The notes below the pieces were generated by a model, which was given only the letters and a program-made list of their open reading frames with translations, was not told the origin of the DNA and made no database searches. 64,000 nucleotides of DNA from Pseudomonas libanensis (GTDB lineage: Bacteria > Pseudomonadota > Gammaproteobacteria > Pseudomonadales > Pseudomonadaceae): the NCBI RefSeq assembly GCF_001439685.1, contig NZ_JYLH01000017.1, forward strand, positions 1 to 64,000, in the 5' to 3' direction. Below, one piece after another: positions 34,423 to 44,442 of this stretch (position 1 is the stretch's first letter; each line of letters starts with the position of its first letter). The translations under genes were made by a program, and so were the position numbers.

Positions 34423-34878
34423 TCAGGCCAGGCCAGACTCTACCAGCAGCGCTTCAAGCCCCATCAAATCCGGCACCTTCGCTACTTGCTCGCCCACTTG
34501 CACCGCCGCCAGTTCCAGCGGGCACAGGGGCACGTCCACGTAGCTCAATTCGCTATCAAGCTTGTACGAGCGGGGAATGCCTTGGATTACCAGTGCAATG
34601 AATTTCAATGTCGGCCGCCCGCCCAGTGCATTCAACACCACGATGCGTGAGCGTTCGCCCGTCATGCTGGCTTCACCGCAGGCAGCTTCAAAACTGATCA
34701 ACGGAATTTGCCGATCGCGCCACGTGACCTGCCGCAGGTACCACGGGGGTGCATCGCTGGCCGGTTCGCCGCGCTGGAAGTCGATCAGCTCGGCGATGGC
34801 GACGTTGGGCAGCACCAGGTTGCGGTCGGCCAGGGGCAGCAGCAGGCCGGTGAGTTGGCTCGCGCGGTGGTCAAGCAT
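34423..34878 (-). CDS. chpC: CheW-like protein ChpC
   Basis: A 151-residue CheW-fold adaptor (LTGLLLPLADRNLVLPNVAI, IPLISFEAACGE, VLNALGG) at the end of the Chp operon. In P. aeruginosa, ChpC links extra receptors to the ChpA kinase that controls twitching and cAMP. The start at 34878 overlaps the chpA stop region by 8 nt; the longer frame lies inside chpA and is not used. It is the last gene of the operon. Confidence 0.88.
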   Translation of the reverse strand: MLDHRASQLTGLLLPLADRNLVLPNVAIAELIDFQRGEPASDAPPWYLRQVTWRDRQIPLISFEAACGEASMTGERSRIVVLNALGGRPTLKFIALVIQGIPRSYKLDSELSYVDVPLCPLELAAVQVGEQVAKVPDLMGLEALLVESGLA

Positions 34879-37800
34879 GGGACTTGCTCCAGTAGGCGAT
34901 GCTTTCCAGCAGCACCGACTCCTGGTACGGCTTGCCAAGGTAGTCGTTGACGCCGATGGCCATGGCGCGGTCGCGATGTTTCTGGCCGGTGCGCGAGGTG
35001 ATCATGATGATCGGCAGGCGCATCAGGCGTGGGTCGTTGCGTACCTGGATGGCCACTTCGAAGCCGTCCATGCGCGGCATTTCGATGTCGAGCAGCATCA
35101 GGTCCGGGGTGTGTTCTTCGAGCACGGCGATGGCGTCGATGCCGTCCTTGGCGGTGAGCACGTTCATGCCGTTGCGCTCCAGCAGGCGGCTGGTGACTTT
35201 GCGCACGGTGACTGAGTCGTCCACCACCAACACCAGCAGCGGGCGCTTTTTCAGCGGGTCGTTGAGGATCAGCGGCGCATCCACCGCCTGGGCCGGCAGG
35301 GCCGGTTGGCGGGCGCGGATATGCGCGAGCAGGTCGATGATCAACACCACGCGGCCATCGCCGAGAATGGTCGCGCCGGACAGACCTTGCACTGCGGCGA
35401 ACTGCGGGCCCAGCCCCTTGACCACGATCTCCCGAGTTCCGGCCATGGCGTCCACATGCACCGCCACGCGCCGTTCATTGCAGTGCACCAGCAGCACCGG
35501 CACCGGCTGGTACTGGCCGAGCAGTTTCGGGCGGCTGACGGTATGCAGCAGGTCGCCCAGGTAGAACAACTCGTAGCGCTGGCCGGCATATTCATAGTGC
35601 GGCGGGTCTTGCTGGTAGTGCCCCGCCAGCTCGTGGGGCAGCACGCGCACCAGACCTTCGATGGTGTTGAGGGGAATCGCGTATTGGTCGTCTGCGCATT
35701 GCACCATCAGCGCCCGATTGACCGACACGGTAAACGGCAAGCGAATGCGAAAATGCACGCCCGCCCCCGGCGTCGAATCGATCACCATTGAACCGCCGAG
35801 TTGGCGCACTTCTTCATGCACCACGTCCATGCCGACGCCGCGCCCGGAAATCTGCGTGATTTTTTCCGCGGTGGAGAAGCCCGGTTGCAGGATGAATTGC
35901 AGCACGTCGCGATCGCTGATCTCTTGATCAGGACCAAGCAGGCCGCGCTTGATCGCCTTGCGCCGCACGGCTTGAAGGGGTACGCCGGCACCGTCGTCGC
36001 GCATGTCGAAGACGATATCGCCGCCTTCGTGGGTCAGGTCCAGGGTGATACGGCCCTTCTCCGGCTTGCCCGCCTGCAACCGTACCTCGCGGGATTCCAG
36101 GCCGTGGTCCACAGCGTTGCGCAGCATATGTTCCAGCGGCGCCGCCATGCGCTCCAGAACGTTACGGTCCATCTCGCCTTCGGCGTTGCCGACGATGAAC
36201 TCCACGTCCTTGCCTAGCTCCTGCGCCACCTGGCGCACGATACGCTTGAGGCGCGGCAGCATGCGTTCGAAAGGCACCATGCGCGTGCGCATCAGGCCCT
36301 CCTGCAACTCGGTGTTGATGCGCGCCTGCTGCTGCAACAGATCATGGGCATCCTGGTTGCGGCGTTCGAGGGTGTCTTTGAGGTCGAGCAGGTCGGAGGC
36401 CGATTCGGACAGCGCACGGGACAATTGCTGCAGCTGCGAATGACGGTCCATTTCCAGCGGGTCGAATTCTTCATAGCCCAGACGCTCGGCCTCGGCCTGC
36501 TGGCGGCTCAGCAGGCGGCCCTGGGTTTCGCTGTCGAGTCGGCGCAATTGGTCGCGCATGCGCTCGATAGTAGTTTGCACCTCATTCAATGCGATGCGCG
36601 CATCGTTGACTTGCTGCTCGATACGGCCACGGAAGATCGAGGTTTCGCCCGCCAGGTTGACCAGGTCGTCGAGCAAGTCGGCAGAGATTTTCACCATGTC
36701 GGCAGCAGGATCGATCACCGCCTCACCCTTGCCCGCCGGCAACGCCACCGGCATGACTGGCTCATCGCTGGGGTGCACCAGGCTCTTGATGCGTTCGATC
36801 AGCTTGTCCACCGGGCCGACGGGCAATCCATCCGCTACGGCGTCGATCATCTGCGCCAGGCGGTCATGGCAGCCTTGCAGCAGCGCAAACAGCTCAGGGG
36901 TCGGCGCGAGCAAGCCGGCGGACAAGCCTTCGTAGAGAAATTCCAGCTCATGGGCCAAATCGCCAATCGGCCCGATCTCGACCATACGAGCGCCGCCCTT
37001 GAGGGTATGCAGGTCACGCAGCAGGGTTTCGACTTCCTGGCGGTTGCCCGGCTCGGCCTGCCAGCGCAGCAGCGCGCTACCTGAGCTGTCGAGGATATCG
37101 GCGGCTTCTTCAAGGAAGATATCCAGCAGCTCAGGGTCGGCACCCGAGGCCGGCTCCGCCGCAACCGGAGCTGTAGGTGTACTGCTCTGGCGCAGCTCCC
37201 GCAGTTTGGCGACCAGCTCGGCGCCATCGCTCAAGGGCTGCTGGTGTTGCAGCTCTTCGAGTTGCAAGGCCAACCGTTCGTGGCTGGCCATCACTACCAG
37301 GGACAGCTCGGTGGAGTAACTGTAGCGGCGGTCCACCAGGCCCTCATACAGGCATTCCAACTCATGGGCCAGGTCGCCCACCGGGTCGATTTCGGCCATG
37401 CGCGCACCGCCCTTGAGGGTGTGCAGGTCGCGTTGCAACGAGGACAACGGCGTCGCATTCTCGGGCTCCAGCAGCCAGCGCTTGAGGGACTGCCCGGCGC
37501 TGTCGAGGATATCCACGGCTTCTTCGAGGAAGATGTCGACAATCTCGTCGTCCATCACCGTTTGCTGGCCCAGCTGTACAGTGGCGGCGCCCAGCTCGGA
37601 AATGCTCAGCGCACGGCTGCCGTCGCTTTTGATCAGGCCGGTAGCCGAGGGGTCCAGCGCGTCATCCAGTAGCTCGCGCAGGGCCTGCACCCGTGCCGGC
37701 GCCGGGCTGATTTCCTGGCCGGCGGCCAACTGGTCGAGCATGTTGATCAAGGCTTCATGGGCCTGCTCGGCTTCCAGGAAAAACCGCTCGCTGACCGCCA

Positions 37801-40684
37801 GGCTGCTTTCTTCCACGGCGCCATACAGGTCGAGCAAGGCTTCGCACAGCGCATCGATGGGGTGCAGGTCGGCGATGTGCGCGCCCTCCCCCAAGGTCGT
37901 CAGTTCATCCAGCAGTGCGGTGAGTTCCTGGCGCTCGCCGGGGTGCTGCTGCCAGCGGCGCAGCAGGCTTTCAGCATCGAGCAGGATGTCCATGCCCTGG
38001 GCCAGGAAATTGGTGATCAGTTGCGGGTCGCGCTTGATGCGCAGGCCGGTATTGGGGGCGTCGAGCAGTGCGTCGAGCTGGTGGTCCAGCAAGCTTTGAG
38101 TGCGGCCGATCAGATCAGCCGCACCGTCGATCGGTGCCAGGGGATCGCTGCCCAGGTCGCGCAATCCATGTTGGAACAGCTCTTGGGCCTCGAGCAGCAG
38201 CTCCACCTCATCAAGGTCCAGCGGCAGGCGGTGGGCCTTGTATTCGCGGGTCAGGTGATCGAGCGGCCGCGCCAGTTCGGCGATGGGTAGCACGCCGGCC
38301 ATGTAGGCACTGCCCTTGAGGGTGTGCAGGGCGCGTTGCAGTTCGTCACTGACCTGCAGCGGCAGATGCTCGGCAGCCTGTTGCAGGAAGTGGTCGAGAC
38401 TGTCCAGATGGCTCTGGGCTTCGTTGCGGAAGATCTCCAGCAGCATCGGGTCATGGGGTTCGGCAATCGACACGGGGGCGCTGCTGGCCAAGGCATGGGC
38501 ACGGGCGGCCAGGGCGTCGACTTCGTCGCGCTGACGCTGGGCATCGGTAGCAAAATCGGCGATCAATTCCGGCAGCAGGGCCACCGCTTCATCCAGCACC
38601 TGCTGCACCTCGGGGCCGAGGGTGACGCTGCGTTCCAGTACACGATTGAGCAGGTTTTCCACAGCCCAGGCCAACTCGGCCAGCACCAGGGCGCGCACCA
38701 TGCGGCCGCTGCCTTTGAGGGTGTGGAAGGCCCGGCGCATTTCACCCTGGGCGAGTTTGTCCGTGGTGTTGGGCAGGTTGCGATGCAGCACCTCAAGGAC
38801 TTCTTCGGTTTCCTCAAGGAAGACTTCACGCAACTCATCGTCAATCGGCGCTTCATCAGCCGGCGGCGGTAGCAGGCTGCCCGGACGCCGCAAGGCTGGA
38901 GGATTGAGACGTGAAGTGGGGCTGGCCAACGCATCGAATTGGGACTGGCTCGGTGCGGTCTCGGTGGACAATGCGCCGTCGGGCGCGGCCAGGGCCTGGC
39001 GCCAGGGTTTTTCTGTCGGCAGGTAACCCAGTGCGCTCAAGCCCTGAGTCGCCAGTTCCAGCACTTTTTCGCCGGCCGCGTCAGGATCTTGGAGCATGCG
39101 TTCGAGGTAATACTCCAGGCTGCTGATCACCTCGGCGAAATGCGCCAGTTGCGCCTCGCAAGGCGCAGCGTCACTGGCCATCAACTGCTCATCGACGTAG
39201 TCGGTGCAACCGCGCATCAGGCTCGCCGCCCGCGGCAAGGGAATCATCGCCAGGGCGCCGCGCACTTGGCTCAACAGCTGCGGCAGGGATTCCAGGCGCT
39301 GGCGGTCCCAATGGGCCTCGATGCAGTCGATCACCAGTTCCCTGGCCTGCTTCAAGCACTGGCAGGACTCACGAATCACCAGTTGATGAATCTGAGTCAG
39401 GTCGGTGGTGGGCAGGCGATTCTCTTCGCGGCTTTCCGGCTCGACGGTGCCGATCATCCCGGCCAACGTCGCTTCGACGTAGAGCAAGGCGCCGGCCACA
39501 TCCATCAACACCGCATCACTGGGTTCGCGCTGGCCCTGGACCAGGCTCAACACTACGGCGAGTTGGTCGATGATCACTTTGCGCGGCTGGCCGAACCCCA
39601 GTACGGCAAGGGTATCGGCGATCTGCCGCAGCGGCGCCAGCAGCGCGTCGAGGTCGTTGGTGTGTTGGCGGTCACTGCGTACGAACAGGTCGAGGCGCTC
39701 CTTGACCCGCACCAGTTCCTCGCACAAGGCGCCAAGCACCGAGCCCATGGCATTGCGATCCGGCCCGGCCAGCCGCGCACGCTCGGCATCGACCACGGCA
39801 CTGTCGGGCAAGGCTTCGTCCAGGCCATAGCGTTCTTTCAGGCTTTGCATGCGCGGCGTCGGACGGGTGACTTTGGCGACGTAGAACAACAGGCTCTTGA
39901 GCAATTCATCCGGCGCCGGCTGGTTGATACCGCCGATGCCCTGGGCCAGCAGGCGCTTGAGTTGTTTGTCACTGGCCTTGAGCAGGCTGCGCAGCGCCGG
40001 GCTGTTGGCGATCACGCCAGTGAGCATGCCTTCGACCAGCGCCGAGGCGACCTGCCACAACGGCAACAACGGCGCGCCCTGGCACAGCGCTTCAAGGCGC
40101 GCGAACACCCGCGCCATGTCTTCCAGGTTGCTCGGGCCGTGGTCTTCGCGCAGCAACCCGGCGAGGGCTTGTTGCAGCAGTTGGTGCCACTGGCGCAGTT
40201 GTTCATGCAAACCCGGTGTCGCACGCAGGGCCAGTGCTTCATCAGGCAGCGGCGTGATCGACAGCAGTTGCGGGCTGAACAGGCTGGTTTCCGACAACAG
40301 GCTTTCACCCCGGGCGCTGCGCAGGTCGTTGAGCAACGGCAGCACCACCAGTGGCAAATCGCGGCGGGCGCTGTGCACGCGGTCGAGGTACAGCGGCAAT
40401 TGGCCGAGGGCTTGTTGCAGCAGGCGGATGCTTTCATCGCGCTGGCCGACACGACCGGCCTGGAGGGCCAGGGCCAGCGCCTCGATCTCTTCGGCCAGCA
40501 ACGCCGCGCCGTAGAACTCGACCATTTGCAGCGCGCCATGTACCTGGTGAACACCGGCCAGGCACTCGTCGAGGGCGTCGCCGGTTTCAACGTATGTATC
40601 CAGCGCCGAACGGGCTTGCTTGAGGGTTTCGGCAATGTCGCCCTTGACCCATTCAAGGGCCACGTAGTCGTGCCGATCAACCAT
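34871..40684 (-). CDS. chpA: Hybrid chemosensory kinase ChpA
   Basis: A 1937-residue CheA-like hybrid kinase controlling type IV pilus behaviour. Phosphotransfer-type sites occur at His46 (VHQVHG), Ser472 (LSQVRG, serine in the His position), His654, His787, Thr929 (LTTLGEGA, threonine in the His position), His1088 and His1226 (HTLKG motifs). The kinase has its N box near 1517-1530 and G boxes at DDGAGV (1563-1568) and GRGVGMD (1614-1620). A CheW-like domain (about 1650-1790) and a receiver with Asp1866 and Lys1918 follow. P. aeruginosa ChpA is longer (about 2470 residues, six Hpt plus one Spt and one Tpt). GGAG precedes the ATG. Confidence 0.96.
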   Translation of the reverse strand: MVDRHDYVALEWVKGDIAETLKQARSALDTYVETGDALDECLAGVHQVHGALQMVEFYGAALLAEEIEALALALQAGRVGQRDESIRLLQQALGQLPLYLDRVHSARRDLPLVVLPLLNDLRSARGESLLSETSLFSPQLLSITPLPDEALALRATPGLHEQLRQWHQLLQQALAGLLREDHGPSNLEDMARVFARLEALCQGAPLLPLWQVASALVEGMLTGVIANSPALRSLLKASDKQLKRLLAQGIGGINQPAPDELLKSLLFYVAKVTRPTPRMQSLKERYGLDEALPDSAVVDAERARLAGPDRNAMGSVLGALCEELVRVKERLDLFVRSDRQHTNDLDALLAPLRQIADTLAVLGFGQPRKVIIDQLAVVLSLVQGQREPSDAVLMDVAGALLYVEATLAGMIGTVEPESREENRLPTTDLTQIHQLVIRESCQCLKQARELVIDCIEAHWDRQRLESLPQLLSQVRGALAMIPLPRAASLMRGCTDYVDEQLMASDAAPCEAQLAHFAEVISSLEYYLERMLQDPDAAGEKVLELATQGLSALGYLPTEKPWRQALAAPDGALSTETAPSQSQFDALASPTSRLNPPALRRPGSLLPPPADEAPIDDELREVFLEETEEVLEVLHRNLPNTTDKLAQGEMRRAFHTLKGSGRMVRALVLAELAWAVENLLNRVLERSVTLGPEVQQVLDEAVALLPELIADFATDAQRQRDEVDALAARAHALASSAPVSIAEPHDPMLLEIFRNEAQSHLDSLDHFLQQAAEHLPLQVSDELQRALHTLKGSAYMAGVLPIAELARPLDHLTREYKAHRLPLDLDEVELLLEAQELFQHGLRDLGSDPLAPIDGAADLIGRTQSLLDHQLDALLDAPNTGLRIKRDPQLITNFLAQGMDILLDAESLLRRWQQHPGERQELTALLDELTTLGEGAHIADLHPIDALCEALLDLYGAVEESSLAVSERFFLEAEQAHEALINMLDQLAAGQEISPAPARVQALRELLDDALDPSATGLIKSDGSRALSISELGAATVQLGQQTVMDDEIVDIFLEEAVDILDSAGQSLKRWLLEPENATPLSSLQRDLHTLKGGARMAEIDPVGDLAHELECLYEGLVDRRYSYSTELSLVVMASHERLALQLEELQHQQPLSDGAELVAKLRELRQSSTPTAPVAAEPASGADPELLDIFLEEAADILDSSGSALLRWQAEPGNRQEVETLLRDLHTLKGGARMVEIGPIGDLAHELEFLYEGLSAGLLAPTPELFALLQGCHDRLAQMIDAVADGLPVGPVDKLIERIKSLVHPSDEPVMPVALPAGKGEAVIDPAADMVKISADLLDDLVNLAGETSIFRGRIEQQVNDARIALNEVQTTIERMRDQLRRLDSETQGRLLSRQQAEAERLGYEEFDPLEMDRHSQLQQLSRALSESASDLLDLKDTLERRNQDAHDLLQQQARINTELQEGLMRTRMVPFERMLPRLKRIVRQVAQELGKDVEFIVGNAEGEMDRNVLERMAAPLEHMLRNAVDHGLESREVRLQAGKPEKGRITLDLTHEGGDIVFDMRDDGAGVPLQAVRRKAIKRGLLGPDQEISDRDVLQFILQPGFSTAEKITQISGRGVGMDVVHEEVRQLGGSMVIDSTPGAGVHFRIRLPFTVSVNRALMVQCADDQYAIPLNTIEGLVRVLPHELAGHYQQDPPHYEYAGQRYELFYLGDLLHTVSRPKLLGQYQPVPVLLVHCNERRVAVHVDAMAGTREIVVKGLGPQFAAVQGLSGATILGDGRVVLIIDLLAHIRARQPALPAQAVDAPLILNDPLKKRPLLVLVVDDSVTVRKVTSRLLERNGMNVLTAKDGIDAIAVLEEHTPDLMLLDIEMPRMDGFEVAIQVRNDPRLMRLPIIMITSRTGQKHRDRAMAIGVNDYLGKPYQESVLLESIAYWSKSHA

Positions 40685-40741
40685 AACTGCTCCGCTTAGA
40701 ATTCATGAGTTGCTGGTATCTCACAAACAATGGAGATCCAA

Positions 40742-40770
40742 TGTGGGAGCTGGCTTGCCTGCTCCCACAG
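40742..40770. repeat. Single REP palindrome between pilJ and chpA
   Basis: TGTGGGAGC-TGGCTTGCCT-GCTCCCACAG is a lone hairpin. It sits in the 115-nt gap between pilJ and chpA, the place of pilK in P. aeruginosa. Confidence 0.85.
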
Positions 40771-40799
40771 TTGGACTGTGGTGTTCTTCAGGTCGTATT

Positions 40800-42851
40800 T
40801 CAATCATCGACCTGTTTGGGCGGCGGCAAGGTGAAACCCGACACCGACCTGCGCAACTGACTGGCCATCTTCGCCAGGTTACCAATGCTTTCGGCGGTGG
40901 CGGTGGAACCCGACGACGTCTGGGTGGTGATCTGCTGGATCACATTCATGGTCAGGGAGATCTGCCCCGCCGACGAGGTCTGCTGCTGCGCCGCATTGGA
41001 GATACTCTGGATCAGCGCCGCCAGGGTTTTCGACACGCCTTCGATCTCCTCCAGCGCCACCCCAGCGTCCTGGGCCAGACGGGCGCCACGCACCACTTCG
41101 GTGGTGGTCTGCTCCATGGAAATCACCGCTTCGTTGGTGTCGGCCTGAATCGCCCGCACCAGGGTTTCGATCTGCCGCGTGGCCGCCGATGAGCGCTCGG
41201 CCAGCCGTTGCACTTCATCGGCCACCACGGCAAAACCGCGTCCGGCGTCCCCGGCCATGCTCGCCTGGATCGCCGCGTTGAGGGCGAGGATATTGGTCTG
41301 GTCGGCGATGTCGTCGATCAGGCTGACGATGTCGCCGATTTCCTGGGAGGACTCGCCCAGGCGCTTGATGCGCTTGGCGGTGTCCTGGATCTGTTCGCGA
41401 ATGTTGTCCATGCCGTGGATGGTGTTGTGCACCACCTCGTTGCCCTTGTTGGCGATCTCCACCGAACGCTCTGCCACCGCCGAGGATTCGGCGGCGTTGG
41501 CCGATACCTGATCGATGGACTGGGCCATCTGCTCAATCGCCGTCGAGGCCTCGGCAATCTGCTGGGCCTGATGCTCCGACGCCTGGGCCAGGTGCATGGC
41601 GGTGGCCTGGGTCTCCTGCACTGCCCCGGCGACTTGCCCGGCAGTGAGGTTGATGGTGGCGACCAGGTCGCGCAGCTGGTCTACGGAGTAGTTGATGGAG
41701 TCCGCGATGGTGCCGGTGAAATCTTCGGTGACCGAGGCCGTGACGGTGAGGTCGCCGTCGGCCAGGTCTTCGATTTCATCCAGCAGGCGCATGATCGCGT
41801 TCTGGTTGCGCTCGTTCTTCTCGGCGGTTTCATGCAGTTGGCGATTGGTCTCGCGCACCATGACCAGGCCGATCAGGATGATCGAGGCCAGCGCCAGCAG
41901 GCCCAGTACGTAACCGCCGATGGTGTCGAAACTGCGCCCACTGGCAAGGTTTTCAAAACCGGTGGCCAGGTGCGAGGCTTCATCGAGCAGGGTTTGCGAC
42001 AGATTGAAAATATGGCTCGCCGACGCCCGCACCTGGAACAACTGCGGCGAAGTCTCGAGGATCTCATCCACGGAGCCGGAGACGAATTCGAACAGTTCGG
42101 CGATTTCCGTCAGTCGCGCACGGGCGTCCTGGTCTTCGACCTGGGTGATGCGCAGCCCCGGGTTGCCGTTGAGCATACCGTTGAGCACCACGCCGAAACG
42201 GTTGGCGTCGCGACCAAAGGCATCGGCGGCCTGCACCGCGGTTTCGTCCCCCGCGAGCACAGTGTTGACCGCCCCCAGGATACGTTCGGCCAGCAGTGAC
42301 TGGCGTTGGGCCAAAGCCACCTGGCTGGCCGGGGCGCCGCGTTGCAGGAGGATATCGACGACCTTTTCCGACTCCATCTGCAATTGCGGCACGGTTTCGG
42401 CCAGGGTCGCAGCCACTTGATGCAGGGACAGTACGGTCTGCTCGCTGGCAAGGATCGCGTCGGTGTTTTTCAGCAACGCCTCCCAATCGGTCTGCACCGC
42501 ACGCATTTCGGCGCGTACCGCACTGGGCGCAGCCGGCAAGCCGGTTTGCGGGTCGCCTTTTTTCAGATAGCCCCAGCGCTGGGCAAAATCATTGCGCGCA
42601 TCGCCTAGCAGTTTGAACGCGGCGGCCTTGCCGGCGGCCGCTTCGGTAGCGTTCTTGGCGATGCGCTGGGACAGCACGCGCAGCTCACCGGCGTGGCCGA
42701 TGTACTGTTTATCGTAGGTGGACTGGGTGTTGAGGTACGCGAAGTTGGCGAACAACAGCATGATGAACACGATCAAGGCGATAAACAGTACGATGATCTG
42801 CGAACGGCTGCGCGAGGCGGCCTGGGGTTTGGGCGTGGTGGCGGTACTCAT
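40800..42851 (-). CDS. pilJ: Type IV pilus methyl-accepting chemoreceptor PilJ
   Basis: A 683-residue receptor with a transmembrane helix near residues 17-38, a periplasmic helical domain (PilJ type), and a second helix near 303-323. HAMP-like and signalling parts follow, with the hairpin tip region DDIADQTNILALNAAIQASM. In P. aeruginosa, PilJ senses pilin interaction and signals through PilI to ChpA. The ATG overlaps the pilI stop as ATGA. No pilK methyltransferase or chpB methylesterase gene lies in the operon. Confidence 0.95.
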   Translation of the reverse strand: MSTATTPKPQAASRSRSQIIVLFIALIVFIMLLFANFAYLNTQSTYDKQYIGHAGELRVLSQRIAKNATEAAAGKAAAFKLLGDARNDFAQRWGYLKKGDPQTGLPAAPSAVRAEMRAVQTDWEALLKNTDAILASEQTVLSLHQVAATLAETVPQLQMESEKVVDILLQRGAPASQVALAQRQSLLAERILGAVNTVLAGDETAVQAADAFGRDANRFGVVLNGMLNGNPGLRITQVEDQDARARLTEIAELFEFVSGSVDEILETSPQLFQVRASASHIFNLSQTLLDEASHLATGFENLASGRSFDTIGGYVLGLLALASIILIGLVMVRETNRQLHETAEKNERNQNAIMRLLDEIEDLADGDLTVTASVTEDFTGTIADSINYSVDQLRDLVATINLTAGQVAGAVQETQATAMHLAQASEHQAQQIAEASTAIEQMAQSIDQVSANAAESSAVAERSVEIANKGNEVVHNTIHGMDNIREQIQDTAKRIKRLGESSQEIGDIVSLIDDIADQTNILALNAAIQASMAGDAGRGFAVVADEVQRLAERSSAATRQIETLVRAIQADTNEAVISMEQTTTEVVRGARLAQDAGVALEEIEGVSKTLAALIQSISNAAQQQTSSAGQISLTMNVIQQITTQTSSGSTATAESIGNLAKMASQLRRSVSGFTLPPPKQVDD

Positions 42852-43372
42852 GCGGCGACATCCATGAAGCCTGGGGCCTGGGCCAGGGCGAAGGGGCTGA
42901 AGACTTGCCACTGCGGGTCGCCGTCGAACTGGCCCTGGATAAACGGCGCGCCAGGGGTGGTGCTGGCCATCCAGGCGTCCAATGGGAAATGCTGCATACC
43001 CGCCACCTCGTCTACCAGCAGCCCGACAAACAGGTCGTTGAACTCCACCACCAATACGCGCCGTTGCTTGCGCGCTTTGGATAACTCCAGACCAAGGAAA
43101 CCACCCAAGTCCATTACCGGCAACAAGCGCCCGCGCAGGTTGGCCACGCCCTTGACCCAGGGCTTTACCCCGGGTATCAGGGTGCAACGCGGCTCATGCA
43201 ACACTTCGGCGACTTCGCCCATGGGCGCCACATACCCGTTTGCCCCTACACGGAAAGCAATCCCGCTCCAGCGTTGCAGGCGGGTTTCCTGGGACGGCAG
43301 GTCGGCGGCCAGCAGGCGGCAGCGGCGGTCGATGTCCAGCAGCAGTTCGAAGGCGGTTTGCGACTCGGTCAT
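42848..43372 (-). CDS. pilI: CheW-like adaptor PilI
   Basis: A 174-residue CheW-fold protein coupling PilJ to ChpA. Segments GYVAPMGEVAEVL, WVKGVANLRGRLLPVMDLGG and VGLLVDEVAGMQHF are CheW typical. It lies 11 nt after pilH and is coupled to pilJ by a 4-nt overlap. Confidence 0.94.
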   Translation of the reverse strand: MTESQTAFELLLDIDRRCRLLAADLPSQETRLQRWSGIAFRVGANGYVAPMGEVAEVLHEPRCTLIPGVKPWVKGVANLRGRLLPVMDLGGFLGLELSKARKQRRVLVVEFNDLFVGLLVDEVAGMQHFPLDAWMASTTPGAPFIQGQFDGDPQWQVFSPFALAQAPGFMDVAA

Positions 43373-43383
43373 GATCGCGAGCC

Positions 43384-43749
43384 TTAGCCGGCCAGTACCT
43401 TGTTCAGGGTGGCGATCAGGGTTTCTTCGTCCACCGGTTTGGTCAGGTAGTCCTTGGCGCCCTGGCGTGCGCCCCAGATCTTGTCGGTTTCCTGGTCCTT
43501 GGTGGTGATGATGATGATCGGGATGCCGTTGGTTTCCGGCTCCTTGGACAATTGGCGCGTGGCCTGGAAGCCGTTGAGGCCCGGCATCACGATGTCCATC
43601 AGCACCGCGTCGGGTTTTGCCTGGCGGGCGAGGGCCACGCCGTCCGCGCCGTTTTCGGCTTTCAGGACCTGGTGACCGTGCTTTTCCAGCATGCCGGTAA
43701 GTTTGTACATTTCGGTCGGCGAATCGTCGACGATCAGAACACGTGCCAT
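43384..43749 (-). CDS. pilH: CheY-like response regulator PilH
   Basis: A 121-residue single receiver domain with acidic pair in IVDDSPTEMY, phosphoacceptor Asp in AVLMDIVMPG and conserved lysine in YLTKPVDEETL. In P. aeruginosa, PilH opposes PilG and promotes pilus retraction through PilT. It is the second gene of the pil-chp operon, 46 nt after pilG. Confidence 0.95.
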   Translation of the reverse strand: MARVLIVDDSPTEMYKLTGMLEKHGHQVLKAENGADGVALARQAKPDAVLMDIVMPGLNGFQATRQLSKEPETNGIPIIIITTKDQETDKIWGARQGAKDYLTKPVDEETLIATLNKVLAG

Positions 43750-43795
43750 GGTTTTCCCCGCTACATTGGTCGGCGCCGGCCCTTGTGGGGTGGCG

Positions 43796-44203
43796 TCAGT
43801 GTGCTTGTTCTACTGCGGCGAAGGCAGGCACATAGGCCTTTATCACGCCCAGCAGTTCTTCCTTGCTGAAAGGCTTGGTCAAAAACTGATCGACACCCAC
43901 GATGCGCCCCTTGGCCTTGTCGAACAGGCCATCCTTGGAGGACAGCATGATCACCGGGATCGCCTTGAACGCCGGGTTGTTCTTCACCAGGGCGCAGGTC
44001 TGGTAGCCATCCAGGCGCGGCATCATGATGTCGACAAAGATAATGTGGGGGTGATGATCCACAATCCGCGCCAGGGCATCGAAACCGTCGATGGCCGTAA
44101 TGACCTCGCACCCCATGTTCTTCAACAGGGTCTCGGCGGTGCGGCGGATCGTTTTCGAATCGTCGATCACCATCACCCTCAAGGCGTTGGAATGCTGTTC
44201 CAT
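43796..44203 (-). CDS. pilG: CheY-like response regulator PilG
   Basis: A 135-residue single receiver domain (VMVIDDSKTIRRTAETLL, phosphoacceptor in IIFVDIMMPRLDGYQT, lysine in FLTKPFSKEEL). In P. aeruginosa it promotes pilus extension and cAMP synthesis. It is the first gene of the pilGHIJ-chpA-chpC operon. The ATG at 44203 is preferred over the longer frame, which lacks homology. The 239-nt region to the divergent gshB should hold both promoters; no clear element was read there. Confidence 0.95.
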   Translation of the reverse strand: MEQHSNALRVMVIDDSKTIRRTAETLLKNMGCEVITAIDGFDALARIVDHHPHIIFVDIMMPRLDGYQTCALVKNNPAFKAIPVIMLSSKDGLFDKAKGRIVGVDQFLTKPFSKEELLGVIKAYVPAFAAVEQAH

Positions 44204-44442
44204 ATCTGCTCTACCATCGCCACAGCGAATCGGTTTTCGGTGTGTACTGCCTAATGTTGCACAGGATGAACGCCGCAAGCCTTGGAATTCAAGGGCTGCT
44301 GCGCCGTGGCAGTCTTTTTAGCACAGTCTCGGGGAGCAATCTATCGAGGCACCCGCCCAGTGGTTTTTCCTTGACCCACAACAGCCGCAGCGCCACTCTG
44401 ACGCCACTTTTATGCGCCCTAATTTGCTAGAGGAAATCCCCC

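Noticed and set aside
38939..40699. 586-codon open frame antisense to chpA
   Set aside because: Shadow of the Hpt-rich part of ChpA; glutamine/histidine-rich without a fold signature.
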